Below, piece after piece: positions 1 through 8,845 of a stretch of DNA of 64,000 nucleotides. The stretch is taken from the NCBI GenBank assembly GCA_019058275.1, contig JAHLVW010000045.1, forward strand, positions 17,664 to 81,663. The letters run 5' to 3'. The stretch is from Candidatus Heimdallarchaeota archaeon (GTDB lineage: Archaea; Asgardarchaeota; Heimdallarchaeia; JABLTI01). The notes under the pieces were generated by a model. The model was not told where the DNA came from, made no database searches, and saw only the letters and a list, made by a program, of their open reading frames with translations. Position 1 is the stretch's first letter. Each line of letters begins with the position of its first letter. Position numbers and translations under genes: made by a program.

Positions 1-32
1 ATTTTTATTATTGGATAAGAGTAATATCACTC

Positions 33-1826
33 ATGAAATCTGATTCATTAATTGATAAAATCGCAGAGGTTCCTTTTTTTAGAATTCCCAAAAGAACCAA
101 ATTTATGAGCAATATTAACTTCTTTTATAATAAAACAGGTAAGATGGAACTCTATAACATAGATCCGTTAACTAAGAAATATGAACAATTATCAGATGGT
201 GAATTTACAGGAACCTGGAGAGTAAGAGGTAGAGATGGTAGTAAAAGTTACACAAGTATCGATGAGGGTGGAAATGAACACTATGCAATCTACGAATTTA
301 ATCTAAAGACAAAAGAGTTAACTCAGCTCACAAGTCCTCCAACTTTTCATGAAGGACCTCTGGATATTAGTCCAGATGGTAAGTATTTACTTTTTAATTC
401 GAGTAGAACAGGTCAACCAAACTTGTTCAAAATGGATTTAACAACAAAGATAATTAAACAATTGACAGATCACAAAAATCCATTCCATGGTTACGCTCTT
501 TGGGCTTATAGTGATTGGATCTATTATCAAGCAAATGAAACTGATAATCGAAGAAATTCTGACATCTGGGGTGTGAAAGAAGATGGGAGTGATAATAGGC
601 TTATTTACAGTTACTCAACTAATTCAAGAGAATCGATCATTGACATATCAAATAATGGCAAATCCTTGCTTTTGAGCATAGAGGGTAATGATGCCAGACA
701 AGTTGCGATTTTGAATGTTGAAACAAAGCAAATCCAATTTATTAGTGACGGAACCTATGATGAACGACCTATGGAATTCAGTAATGATAGTAAGAAAGTT
801 CTTACAATTCGTTTTAAAGAAATTAAGCGAATTCCTGTTATATATGATTTAGAAACAAAAGAAGAAAAAGTTCTAAAAATTAGAGGAACGGTTCTTTCAG
901 CAGTCTTTTGCTTAGATGATGACTTTGTTATATATTCCCGTAGTGACCCTAAAACTCCATGGTGTCTTGCAAAGTATAATCTAACTAATGATGAAGAAGA
1001 AATTATTATTCAACCTAAATTGGATATCCAAACGGATTTTATTGATGGAGAGTATATCAAATATCCTTCATTTGATGGTTTAGAAATACCAGCAATCATC
1101 TATAAACCGCATTTAACAATAGGTCAAAAATCTCCAGCAGTAATTCATGTTCCAGGTGGACCAGGAGGACAATTTAGTTTACTCTTTGAACCATTCTCAC
1201 AAATTTTTGCTCAAAGAGGTTTTGTGGTCTTATGTCCTACTGTTCGAGGATCTATAGGATTTGGTAAAGATTACTTTGAAAAGAATATTATGGATTTGGG
1301 GGGAGGAGATGCTCAAGATGTAGTTTTCGGAAAGAAATTTCTAGAATCCCTTAATTTTGTTGATTGTAACCGAATTGGAGTTTTTGGTGGTTCATATGGA
1401 GGTTATATGACTTACTTATTGTTAACAAAGTATGCAGATAGTAATTGGCAAGGGGGAGCTGCTTGGATTGGAATCACTCATTGGAAAACAATGTATGACA
1501 AATCTTCCCCAAGTTACCAGCATTTCTTGGAAGGATTGATTGGAAAGTATGAAGAAAACAAAGAATTATGGGAGGATCGAAGTCCTTTAAATCATGTAAA
1601 AAACATACAAGCACCAATTTTGATGATACAAGGAGTAAATGATCCGCGTTGTCCAATTGAAGAAAGTAGACAATTCCGTGATAAGCTTTTAGAATTAGGT
1701 AAACAAGAAGGAAATGACTATGAGTATCATGAATTAGGAGTGCAAGGTCATGGCTCAAGAGAAATAATGCAGTTTAAAGATATTGTTAAAACACATTTAG
1801 CCTTCTTTGAAAAAAGATTGATGTAA
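33..1826 (+). CDS. S9 family (prolyl oligopeptidase-like) serine peptidase
   Basis: This 597-residue protein is a two-domain S9 peptidase or acylaminoacyl-peptidase that would cleave short peptides. The N-terminal two thirds carries WD-like TolB/beta-propeller blades, for example DISPDGKYLLFNS. The C-terminal third is an alpha/beta hydrolase. The nucleophile lies in GGSYGG (Ser454), the acid in GVNDPRCP (Asp537) and the histidine in VQGHGSRE (His573), in the usual order. No signal peptide is visible, so it should be cytosolic. The length is normal for archaeal S9C enzymes. The gene stands alone, with about 370 bases before the next gene. Substrate preference cannot be read from the sequence. 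Confidence 0.93.
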   Translation: MKSDSLIDKIAEVPFFRIPKRTKFMSNINFFYNKTGKMELYNIDPLTKKYEQLSDGEFTGTWRVRGRDGSKSYTSIDEGGNEHYAIYEFNLKTKELTQLTSPPTFHEGPLDISPDGKYLLFNSSRTGQPNLFKMDLTTKIIKQLTDHKNPFHGYALWAYSDWIYYQANETDNRRNSDIWGVKEDGSDNRLIYSYSTNSRESIIDISNNGKSLLLSIEGNDARQVAILNVETKQIQFISDGTYDERPMEFSNDSKKVLTIRFKEIKRIPVIYDLETKEEKVLKIRGTVLSAVFCLDDDFVIYSRSDPKTPWCLAKYNLTNDEEEIIIQPKLDIQTDFIDGEYIKYPSFDGLEIPAIIYKPHLTIGQKSPAVIHVPGGPGGQFSLLFEPFSQIFAQRGFVVLCPTVRGSIGFGKDYFEKNIMDLGGGDAQDVVFGKKFLESLNFVDCNRIGVFGGSYGGYMTYLLLTKYADSNWQGGAAWIGITHWKTMYDKSSPSYQHFLEGLIGKYEENKELWEDRSPLNHVKNIQAPILMIQGVNDPRCPIEESRQFRDKLLELGKQEGNDYEYHELGVQGHGSREIMQFKDIVKTHLAFFEKRLM

Positions 1827-1875
1827 TGTGAGTAAATTACCAAAAAAACAGTATTACTTATTCTGAATCTTATTA

Positions 1876-1915
1876 GATACTTTGTATAAAAATTTTAAGC
1901 TGATACGTTATTGAA
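1876..1915. repeat. Diverged 40-bp repeat, copy 1
   Basis: This segment matches 2930-2969 at about 33 of 40 positions; the conserved core is ATAAAAATTTTAA followed by CTGATA. The two copies flank the DinB-like gene. It sits in the gap 1827-2198, which otherwise holds only a weak 63-codon minus-strand reading frame (1873-2064) that I do not call a gene. Read on the minus strand, both copies encode SITYQ(L/F)KIFIQ, so they may be remnants of one coding sequence rather than regulatory sites. Confidence 0.4.
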
Positions 1916-2198
1916 TAGTTACCTAAAGCAGTTCCAGTGGTGTAATAATCTCTTATCATAAAATTAAGATTATCTGATATAAAAACATAAAACAGCAATT
2001 TAGTTTTTTCTATTATTGGTAAAAAAAGTTGTTCTTTTGTTAATTCAAGGATTTCCATAAACATGATCTATAAGATTGTATTTCTCATCTCCATCAACAA
2101 TAGTTTTTTGATCAAAACAATCATCAGCTAATCAAATATCAATACATATGAAAAATTTTTTATATGAATTTTTTTTCATATATATTGAGGTTTCAATA

Positions 2199-2792
2199 AT
2201 GACAATAAAAGAAACTGCAAAAGGAAATTGCCCTTCAAAATTGGCAGGTATCAGTTCTAAGAATTTTTTAGCTAAACAATTAGAGGAAACAGCACAAATT
2301 CTTGATTGGGCAATGAAATTAGTACCAGAAGAACGGCTATTAGAAATCCCACCTCATAGTTCTCATTCTAAAGCGTCCGATGATGTAAAAAGATATTTCG
2401 GATCTTGGTCTGCTTATCGTATCTTTTTTCATCTGATTCATTATGAGGAAAATGCTGCATTACCAAATATGTTATTATGGTTAGATAAATCACAACATAT
2501 AGAACGAAAATGCGGTGGAGAAACTAAAGCCTATCAAGAAGCTTTAGAAAAAAGAATTGATTTGGAAACATTACTTGATAGGTTTCATAAAGTACGAAAA
2601 AAACAAATTGATGTTATAAACAATATTCCAGATAAACTATGGATAGAAAAAAAACCAAATACAAATTGGGGAAATGTAACTGTTGAATTCATTGTTACTA
2701 AATCTATTCAACATACATTAGAACATGGTAATAAGATCTTACGTAACGTCTTATTTTGGGATAGTCATTTAAGACAGTTAGATAGTAAGTAA
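2199..2792 (+). CDS. DinB-like four-helix-bundle protein
   Basis: This helical protein of about 197 residues resembles the DinB/YfiT superfamily, which are putative metal-dependent transferases or hydrolases. Candidate metal ligands are a histidine in the FFHLIHYEE helix and the HTLEHG pair near the C terminus, matching the His-x3-His pattern of the fold. I place the start at the ATG at 2199, which follows GAGG with correct spacing. A longer frame begins at 2148 but would add a hydrophobic Phe-rich stretch without a ribosome site. The gene is isolated between an S9 peptidase and an ammonia-lyase. No specific reaction can be assigned. Confidence 0.6.
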   Translation: MTIKETAKGNCPSKLAGISSKNFLAKQLEETAQILDWAMKLVPEERLLEIPPHSSHSKASDDVKRYFGSWSAYRIFFHLIHYEENAALPNMLLWLDKSQHIERKCGGETKAYQEALEKRIDLETLLDRFHKVRKKQIDVINNIPDKLWIEKKPNTNWGNVTVEFIVTKSIQHTLEHGNKILRNVLFWDSHLRQLDSK

Positions 2793-2929
2793 TTTCCTAC
2801 TAGTTTTTTTTCTATAATTTTTCTTTATTTTCTTTAACAAAATTAGTCACAAAGGATCAAAATGTATTCAATAGTGAAGAATTTTGTAGGTAAGAATTGT
2901 ATCAAACCCACACTTTTCCCTATATTTGA

Positions 2930-2969
2930 AATAGCTTGGATAAAAATTTTAAACTGATATGTGATTGAA
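2930..2969. repeat. Diverged 40-bp repeat, copy 2
   Basis: This is the second copy of the repeat at 1876-1915. It ends 28 bases before the ammonia-lyase start. The A/T-rich core could serve as a promoter element, but the same peptide is encoded on the minus strand in both copies, which argues for a decayed coding remnant. Confidence 0.35.
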
Positions 2970-2997
2970 ACTAGCTATTCATTTAAGGTGCTAAATT

Positions 2998-4521
2998 ATG
3001 ACATATACTATAACTGGATCAGGATTAACAATTGAAAATATTGTTAAAGTCGCTCGTCATTACGAGAAAGTCGAATTGCATCCAGATGCAATTGAACGTA
3101 TGAAAAAATGTCGAGCTATGCTCGAGGAAAAAATTGAAGCAAAAGAAATTATGTATGGAGTAAATACAGGGATTGGGGAATTTTCTGAAGTTGTCCTCAC
3201 TGATGAGCAAGTAGGTCAGTTTCAAAAATATTTAATTTACAATCATGCTGCTGGTATTGGTAAAGCTGCACCAATCGAACATGTCAGAGCTGCAATACTA
3301 AGCAGAATTAATGTCCTAGCACATGGAAATTCAGGTAACAGACCAATAATCGCTGAGACTATGGTTGAAATGTTAAATAAAGGAGTAACTCCTGAGGTTT
3401 GCGAAAAAGGATCTGTTGGTGCATCAGGTGATTTATGTTCTATGTCTCAAATAGCATTGTTGCTAATGGGAGAAGGACGAGCATACTATAAAGGTAAATT
3501 ACTCCCCGGAAAAGAAGTCATGGAAAAAGCAGGTATTAAACTTCCGGGATTACTAGCTAGAGATGGTTTAGCTGCTATTAATGGTTCTAATTTTCTAACA
3601 GCAATGAGTGCTCTCTGGCTTTACGATGCTATGCAATTTATGAAGCATGCTGAGATTGCATGTGCTATGTCTATTGAAGCATTAATGGGAAATATGAAAC
3701 CTTATACACCAATGCTACATGAAATACGTGGTTTTCCAGGAGCAGTTAGAGTTTCAAAATCATTATCAAAGTTATTCAAAGGCGGAGATTTATATGAAGC
3801 ACGATTAAAAGTTAAAGTGCAAGATGCTTATTCAATGCGCTCCGCTCCTCAAGTGTTAGGTGCTGCTCATGACGCTTTAGCTTGGGCTCGATCACAAGTG
3901 GAAATCGAATTAAATGGTGTGGGTGATAATCCAGTTTTCTTCCCTGATAAAAACCTTCAATTAACAGGTGCTAATTTCCAAGGTACTCCCGTTTGTCTAC
4001 CTATGGATATGACGGGAGCAGCAATCACCATGGTTTGTGTGATGTCTGAACGTCGTATGAACAGATTAAATCATCCAGCTCTAAGTGTTGGTTTACCACC
4101 ATTCTTAACAAAAGGTGCTGGTTTGATGTCTGGTTTAATGTTAAGCCAATATACTGCTGGCATGCAAATCGTTGAAATGCGAATTCTTTCCATGCCTGCT
4201 AGCATTCAATCAATTCCTGCTGCTGCAGATCAAGAGGATTTTGTTTCAATGGGTATGAACACTGCTTTGAAAAACAATCAAATTCTAGACAATGCATATG
4301 GTGTTCTTGGCATTGAGTTTATGGCTGCTGCACAAGCATTAGATTTCAGAGAATTCAAATTTGGAAAAGGTGTAACCAAAGCCAAAGAAGTAATTCGTAA
4401 ATATGTTGATTTCCTTGATGAAGATCGACCATTATTCGATGATCATAATGCTATGAAAGCATTAGTCAAATCATGTGAAATTCTTGAAGAAGCCGAAAAA
4501 GAAATCGGAAGCTTAGATTAG
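2998..4521 (+). CDS. hutH: Histidine / aromatic amino acid ammonia-lyase
   Basis: This enzyme would eliminate ammonia from histidine to give urocanate, using the self-formed MIO electrophile. The MIO tripeptide Ala142-Ser143-Gly144 is present in GSVGASGDLCSMSQ, at the same numbering as in bacterial histidine ammonia-lyase. Other family motifs are INGSNF, YSMRSAPQV and NQ-like QEDFVSM. The segment LIYNHAAGIG keeps the His that marks histidine lyases. The QEDHVSM of most HutH proteins reads QEDFVSM here, so another aromatic substrate or an aminomutase role is possible. The length (507 residues) is standard. No hutU, hutI or hutG lies nearby, so the pathway is not clustered here. Confidence 0.85.
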   Translation: MTYTITGSGLTIENIVKVARHYEKVELHPDAIERMKKCRAMLEEKIEAKEIMYGVNTGIGEFSEVVLTDEQVGQFQKYLIYNHAAGIGKAAPIEHVRAAILSRINVLAHGNSGNRPIIAETMVEMLNKGVTPEVCEKGSVGASGDLCSMSQIALLLMGEGRAYYKGKLLPGKEVMEKAGIKLPGLLARDGLAAINGSNFLTAMSALWLYDAMQFMKHAEIACAMSIEALMGNMKPYTPMLHEIRGFPGAVRVSKSLSKLFKGGDLYEARLKVKVQDAYSMRSAPQVLGAAHDALAWARSQVEIELNGVGDNPVFFPDKNLQLTGANFQGTPVCLPMDMTGAAITMVCVMSERRMNRLNHPALSVGLPPFLTKGAGLMSGLMLSQYTAGMQIVEMRILSMPASIQSIPAAADQEDFVSMGMNTALKNNQILDNAYGVLGIEFMAAAQALDFREFKFGKGVTKAKEVIRKYVDFLDEDRPLFDDHNAMKALVKSCEILEEAEKEIGSLD

Positions 4522-4556
4522 GAATATATTCCTAGTCTTTATTTTTTCTTTTTATC
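4515..4556 (+). terminator. Hairpin plus T-rich terminator after hutH
   Basis: A 10-bp stem with loop TATA (AGATTAGGAA pairing with TTCCTAGTCT, including one G-T pair) overlaps the hutH stop codon. It is followed by a T-rich run to about 4556, a pattern typical of transcription termination. Confidence 0.6.
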
Positions 4557-4626
4557 TTGTATTTTACAGAAAATATTATATAATAATCACCTAGATTTTT
4601 TGTTGGTGAAAATTTAATGTGGGATA

Positions 4627-4773
4627 ATGTTCACTAAAACAAAAATAGGAATACAACTATTCTATACTAAGTTTAATCCCACTTCAACAGTAATTCTTTT
4701 GGATAAGATAATTAAAGATAATCAAGTGCAAATGAATTACATACAATCTGAAATTTTGAGGTGTTTCAATTGA
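4627..4773 (+). CDS. Candidate small ORF overlapping the hisS start
   Basis: A 48-codon frame begins at an ATG and stops at a TGA that overlaps the likely TTG start of hisS (the bases read TTGA). Such an overlap would allow translational coupling. The peptide has no recognised motif, is not rich in histidine, and its start has no clear ribosome site. It may be chance. Confidence 0.22.
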   Translation: MFTKTKIGIQLFYTKFNPTSTVILLDKIIKDNQVQMNYIQSEILRCFN

Positions 4774-6269
4774 CAAATGAAGAAGGAAAAAAAGTGACTA
4801 TTGGTAGAGCTGCTGGTTTTAGAGACTACTATCCAGAGGAATTCAACAAAGTGAATTTCGTTTTACAAACAATGAGACGTGTTTCTCGAGAATTTGGCTA
4901 TGTTGAATATGAAACTCCAGCAGTAGAGCTGCTTAAATTATATGAAATAAAATCTGGCGATGCACTTGTAGGTGAAACCTTCAAAATTCAAAGTAGAAGT
5001 GGTCAGAAATTAGTTCTTATACCTGAACTAACACCAAGCCTTACTCGAATACTCGCAGAGCGACAACAGAACTACACTAAACCAATTCGGTGGTTTTCAA
5101 TACCAAGATGCTATCGTGACGAAACCTTACAAAGAGGTAGGGTTAAGGAGTTTTGGCAATATAATTGTGATATTCTTGGAATGGATGATATTTATGCAGA
5201 TGCTGAAATAATTACTATGCTTATAAAAATCATTGTTGAATGTGGTTTAACGAAAAATCAATTTGTAGTTCGTATAAATGATCGCAGTTTCATGCAACGA
5301 TATATGGAATCCATAGGAGTAACAAACTTTCAATCAGTTATTCGTGTTTTTGATAAAAAAGATAAGCTATTGCAAGAACTAATTCAAAAAGAGCTAAAAG
5401 TTAAATTTTCAGGTGAGGAAGCTATGGATATAGCCCTTAAGATTAGACAAGTGAAGAAACTTGATGATAGTATTTTTGAGATAATTCCTCAAAATCAAGC
5501 AACTAAAAAGATAATAGCAAATTATCAATCTCTACGTAAAGAATCGTTTAAGGTTGCATTACTTCCTCTAAAGGTGAAGGAAGACCAAATAGAACTTCTT
5601 TATGAGCTATCTGAGTTAAAAAACACACCAAGTAATTTCCTAAGTAGCGCTGAAAAATTGTATCAAGGCGATGAACTTGATGCCATGTTGAAGAATCTTA
5701 GAGAACTTACAAAACTAATGGAAAGTTTCGGTGTTATTGATTATGTTCTCTATGATGGAAGCTTAGCACGTGGTTTGGATTACTATACTGGAATAATTTA
5801 CGAAGCTTGGAGTCGAGAAGGTGTGCTACCAAGAGCAATAGCTGGCGGAGGTCGATATGCAGATTTAGTTGCTATTTTTGGTGGTCAGCCATTAACAGGA
5901 ACAGGTTTTGGTTTCGGGGAAACAGTTCTAATGGAACTTATGGATGAATTTGGTGTTGAATATCCAGAAGTGAATGCATGTGATGTCTACATTGCAACAA
6001 TCCAACTTGAGGACTATTCCAAGGTAATAGAAATATCAGATAAGCTACGAGAAAAAGGATTGAAAACTATACTTAATCCATTCAAATGGAAAATAAAGAG
6101 ACACTTTGAAAATGCTGAGAAACAAGGTGTAAAGTGGATGTTGCTGATAGGAAAGAAGGACTTAGCAAATGAAGCAGTAACTCTAAGAAATATAATTACT
6201 GGAGAACAAGAAGCGATTCCAATCAAAAAAGTAGTTTCCACCCTTCTAAAACGTATGAGCAAGAAATAA
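4770..6269 (+). CDS. hisS: Histidyl-tRNA synthetase
   Basis: This class II synthetase charges tRNA-His. Visible motifs are PELTPSLTRILAE, motif 2 in RCYRDETLQRGRVKEFWQ, the histidine-binding LARGLDYYTG, and GGGRYADL in motif 3. A C-terminal anticodon-binding domain follows (from about residue 405). I favour the TTG at 4770, because GAGGTG sits six bases upstream. A GTG at 4761 inside that same ribosome site is the alternative, three codons longer. At about 499 residues it is somewhat longer than bacterial HisRS, as often seen in archaea and eukaryotes. An inverted repeat follows the gene. Confidence 0.94.
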   Translation: MTNEEGKKVTIGRAAGFRDYYPEEFNKVNFVLQTMRRVSREFGYVEYETPAVELLKLYEIKSGDALVGETFKIQSRSGQKLVLIPELTPSLTRILAERQQNYTKPIRWFSIPRCYRDETLQRGRVKEFWQYNCDILGMDDIYADAEIITMLIKIIVECGLTKNQFVVRINDRSFMQRYMESIGVTNFQSVIRVFDKKDKLLQELIQKELKVKFSGEEAMDIALKIRQVKKLDDSIFEIIPQNQATKKIIANYQSLRKESFKVALLPLKVKEDQIELLYELSELKNTPSNFLSSAEKLYQGDELDAMLKNLRELTKLMESFGVIDYVLYDGSLARGLDYYTGIIYEAWSREGVLPRAIAGGGRYADLVAIFGGQPLTGTGFGFGETVLMELMDEFGVEYPEVNACDVYIATIQLEDYSKVIEISDKLREKGLKTILNPFKWKIKRHFENAEKQGVKWMLLIGKKDLANEAVTLRNIITGEQEAIPIKKVVSTLLKRMSKK

Positions 6270-6282
6270 TAGTTTAGGGTAA

Positions 6283-6325
6283 CTCTCTAATCTATCACCT
6301 TTTATTTAAAAGATTAATTAGAGAG
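6283..6325 (+). promoter_or_regulatory. Perfect 9-bp inverted repeat between hisS and the next gene
   Basis: CTCTCTAAT at 6283-6291 pairs with ATTAGAGAG at 6317-6325. A smaller CTTTT/AAAAG pairing lies inside the loop. It ends 13 bases before the next start codon and includes that gene's GAGAG ribosome-site candidate. It may mark the hisS transcript end or control downstream translation. Confidence 0.4.
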
Positions 6326-6338
6326 ATAATACGATTTA

Positions 6339-6737
6339 ATGTTACCAAGATTATTAAACAAAGTTGTAGATGCTTCTTACTACAAACTATGCGGTGAAAA
6401 AATGGTTAATTTACGAACTGAAAATATCCGATGTATACTTTGCAATAAACAGCTAAGCTTATTCTTGAATAGTAATAATGAACTATTCATCTGCTCAGTA
6501 TGTCAAGCCTATTTTTGCCCTGAATGTTTGGATGCAATTAAGAACTACCAGCTTTGTCCAGCTGCAAGATTATTAGGAGCCAATGAACACGAGCTAAAAT
6601 TCCTAAAAATGCTTCCATCAAGACCTTTGGAAACGAGAAGACAAATTGTTCAAAATAATCAGAGTGAAACTGTAAAGATTCTACCTAAGAAAACAGTTAG
6701 GATTTTGGACACGAAAAAGAAAACAGACAAAAAGTAA
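6339..6737 (+). CDS. Small zinc-binding protein (RING/B-box-like cysteine pairs)
   Basis: This 132-residue protein has cysteine pairs in the order CILC, CSVC and CPEC followed by a lone Cys in YQLCPA, which suggests one treble-clef or ribbon zinc site. The C-terminal 45 residues are basic and probably disordered. An internal ATG at 6402 would give a shorter form that begins just before the zinc site. The stop lies 26 bases before the transglutaminase-like gene, so the two are probably co-transcribed. I do not recognise a named family. The cysteine layout alone does not show ubiquitin-ligase activity. Confidence 0.6.
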   Translation: MLPRLLNKVVDASYYKLCGEKMVNLRTENIRCILCNKQLSLFLNSNNELFICSVCQAYFCPECLDAIKNYQLCPAARLLGANEHELKFLKMLPSRPLETRRQIVQNNQSETVKILPKKTVRILDTKKKTDKK

Positions 6738-6763
6738 AGGAATGGTAACAGAGGAACAGGAAA

Positions 6764-8491
6764 GTGCGGATAAATCCTTTTATTTCTACAGAAGTCGGAG
6801 ATATTCCATTAAAGAATCATAATGCAATAAAAACAAAAGAAAAATTACGTTTGGTTATTACACCTCAAGATCTAGACGATGAAAAATCAAGCGTAGCCTC
6901 TGTAGAAGTTCTTAATCCTTTACAGAGAAGAGTTGTTATTAGTAAATTACCAGAAATGGATCTTTCTAAGCTAGTATATTTTGATGTAGTTATTCCTGAT
7001 AATTGGATAAATGGTAACTACACTGCGAATGTTTTAGATATAAGTAATCGAGTGGTTTGCAAATGCTACTTCACTCTTTTTGTTAATGATTCTTTACAGA
7101 CATATATTACTGAAAGAACACTAACTCCTAAATGGAGAATACACTATCGACTGAAAGTTAAGAATCCAACTACGAAACCAATTGGGAATTTCTCTGCTTT
7201 TGTAGCACTACCAATTACAATTGCCCCACAACAGATAACAAAAGAGTTAGTTATACAACCCGAAAACCAGAAAATATCTACAGATGTAGAAGGAAACAAA
7301 TGGACCCACTTTGAGTTTAAAGCAATCAATCCACTAGTAGAAAAAGAAATGGGATTCTCAGCTCTTGTCGAATGTCGACCACTTGTATTCTCAAAAGAAA
7401 GTACTAAGAATTATAAAACAAATCCTTACAGTAAGAAATTTCTGAAAAAATACTTGGATCCTGAACCACACATAGAAAGTGATCATCCAAAAATAAGAGA
7501 GCTTGCAGCAAAAATCTCGAACAAAGATCCAATAGCTTTTGCGAAGAAAGCAGCAAACATTGTTAATAGAACTATAAAATACCAAATACAACCAGGAGAA
7601 TATGGAGCGGCTTTTGCTGTAGAAAAAGGAGTTGGGGATTGCACAGAGTTTGCTGCACTGTTTGTAGCCCTTTGCAGAGCAGAAGGAATTCCAGCGCGAA
7701 CGAATGGAGGATTCACATTAGCACAGCAATGGGAAAGGCATGCTACAGCTGAATTTCTTGTCAGTGGTAGATGGATACCTATAGATGTTACAGGGCATAG
7801 TGGAAGTGACTTATTCATAGGTATTTTGCCAACAAATATTATTATTACAAGAGGTAATTGGATGGGTGGCACATTAGCTAAGGAAGTCTCATATAGATAT
7901 CAGATTATTGAGCAAACACAAAAACTGGATGTAAACATAGAATGGAAAATTAATTTCGAATATGGTACTGCGGTTAAGAGAACACACAAAAAATCAACAC
8001 CAGATGTTAAAACAATTAAAATTCTTGAACCAAAAATTTCTGAAACTTCGAAAATAAAAATCCTAAATGAAGAATCAATTGAGAAGAGATTAACGAGTGA
8101 TAAACAAGACAGAATATCCCTACAAAAAGAAACTATTAGGTTAAAGAAGTCTGACATTATAAAAATACAAAACAAGGGAACAAGCAAAGCAATAACTATC
8201 GATATAACATTTCCAGATGTAGTTAAAGCTGGTCACATACAAAATCAGCCTGTTACAATTCGGAATAAGACTGAATCAGTTCAAACAGGGAGTTTCGAGA
8301 TTAGGTTATTGGAAAATGGTATAGTCAAATTACTATCCATTAAAGGTGTAAAAATACCTTCTAATAGTTCTCTCAAGTTTAAACCAAATATCATTATTGA
8401 TAAAACTGGTTCACACATACTGGAATTTGTACTATTGAATAGAATAGGTAGAACTTTGGTAAAAGTAGAGAAAACTGTCAGTGTATACTAA
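6764..8491 (+). CDS. Transglutaminase-like domain protein
   Basis: This 575-residue protein carries a transglutaminase/protease core near residues 280-350. The Cys is in VGDCTEFAALF, the His in ERHATAEF and the Asp in WIPIDVTG, giving the Cys-His-Asp triad in order. About 270 residues of beta-rich sequence precede the core, and another beta-sandwich-like region follows it (about 470-575). There is no signal peptide or membrane segment, so the enzyme is predicted to be cytosolic. The start is a GTG with GAGG nearby. Archaeal proteins of this type are usually annotated as peptidases of unknown substrate. The adjacent zinc protein is likely in the same operon. Confidence 0.75.
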   Translation: MRINPFISTEVGDIPLKNHNAIKTKEKLRLVITPQDLDDEKSSVASVEVLNPLQRRVVISKLPEMDLSKLVYFDVVIPDNWINGNYTANVLDISNRVVCKCYFTLFVNDSLQTYITERTLTPKWRIHYRLKVKNPTTKPIGNFSAFVALPITIAPQQITKELVIQPENQKISTDVEGNKWTHFEFKAINPLVEKEMGFSALVECRPLVFSKESTKNYKTNPYSKKFLKKYLDPEPHIESDHPKIRELAAKISNKDPIAFAKKAANIVNRTIKYQIQPGEYGAAFAVEKGVGDCTEFAALFVALCRAEGIPARTNGGFTLAQQWERHATAEFLVSGRWIPIDVTGHSGSDLFIGILPTNIIITRGNWMGGTLAKEVSYRYQIIEQTQKLDVNIEWKINFEYGTAVKRTHKKSTPDVKTIKILEPKISETSKIKILNEESIEKRLTSDKQDRISLQKETIRLKKSDIIKIQNKGTSKAITIDITFPDVVKAGHIQNQPVTIRNKTESVQTGSFEIRLLENGIVKLLSIKGVKIPSNSSLKFKPNIIIDKTGSHILEFVLLNRIGRTLVKVEKTVSVY

Positions 8492-8634
8492 AGAAGCATT
8501 TATTTTAGTAGGTAGCACAATTATTTTAATGAAAGTTATTAACAAAACTGTCAATCAATACATATCAAAAAAGTATTTGAATTTAATAGAATTAATTCAT
8601 TTAGTTAAAATAAAAAGATGTTAAATGTGGATGA

Positions 8635-8820
8635 ATGATACATATGCTTTTCGTAGTTAGCGCACCCATAATAGGGATAATCTTTGGGGTTCTTGCAACG
8701 TTAGTAGTTTGGGTTGCTAAGTGGGAATTAAGCCCTGTCATGGGTATCGTTGGTGGTGCTGGATTTCTAGCTGGTTTTCTCATATCATTAATTCAATTTT
8801 GGTATTTTATTCCAACGTAG
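8635..8820 (+). CDS. Small two-helix membrane protein
   Basis: A 61-residue protein consisting almost entirely of two hydrophobic segments (about residues 4-24 and 32-56), separated by a short turn containing AKWELSP. A GGATG ribosome site lies just upstream. It ends 25 bases before a large membrane-anchored protein and probably shares its transcript. No family is recognised. The 140 bases upstream are AT-rich and show no gene. Confidence 0.5.
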   Translation: MIHMLFVVSAPIIGIIFGVLATLVVWVAKWELSPVMGIVGGAGFLAGFLISLIQFWYFIPT

Positions 8821-8845
8821 GGAACGATAGTACTAGTTAGGACTA

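Noticed and set aside
1873..2064. 63-codon minus-strand gene
   Set aside because: It has no ribosome site and no motif; its end coincides with the diverged 40-bp repeat, so it is at most a remnant.
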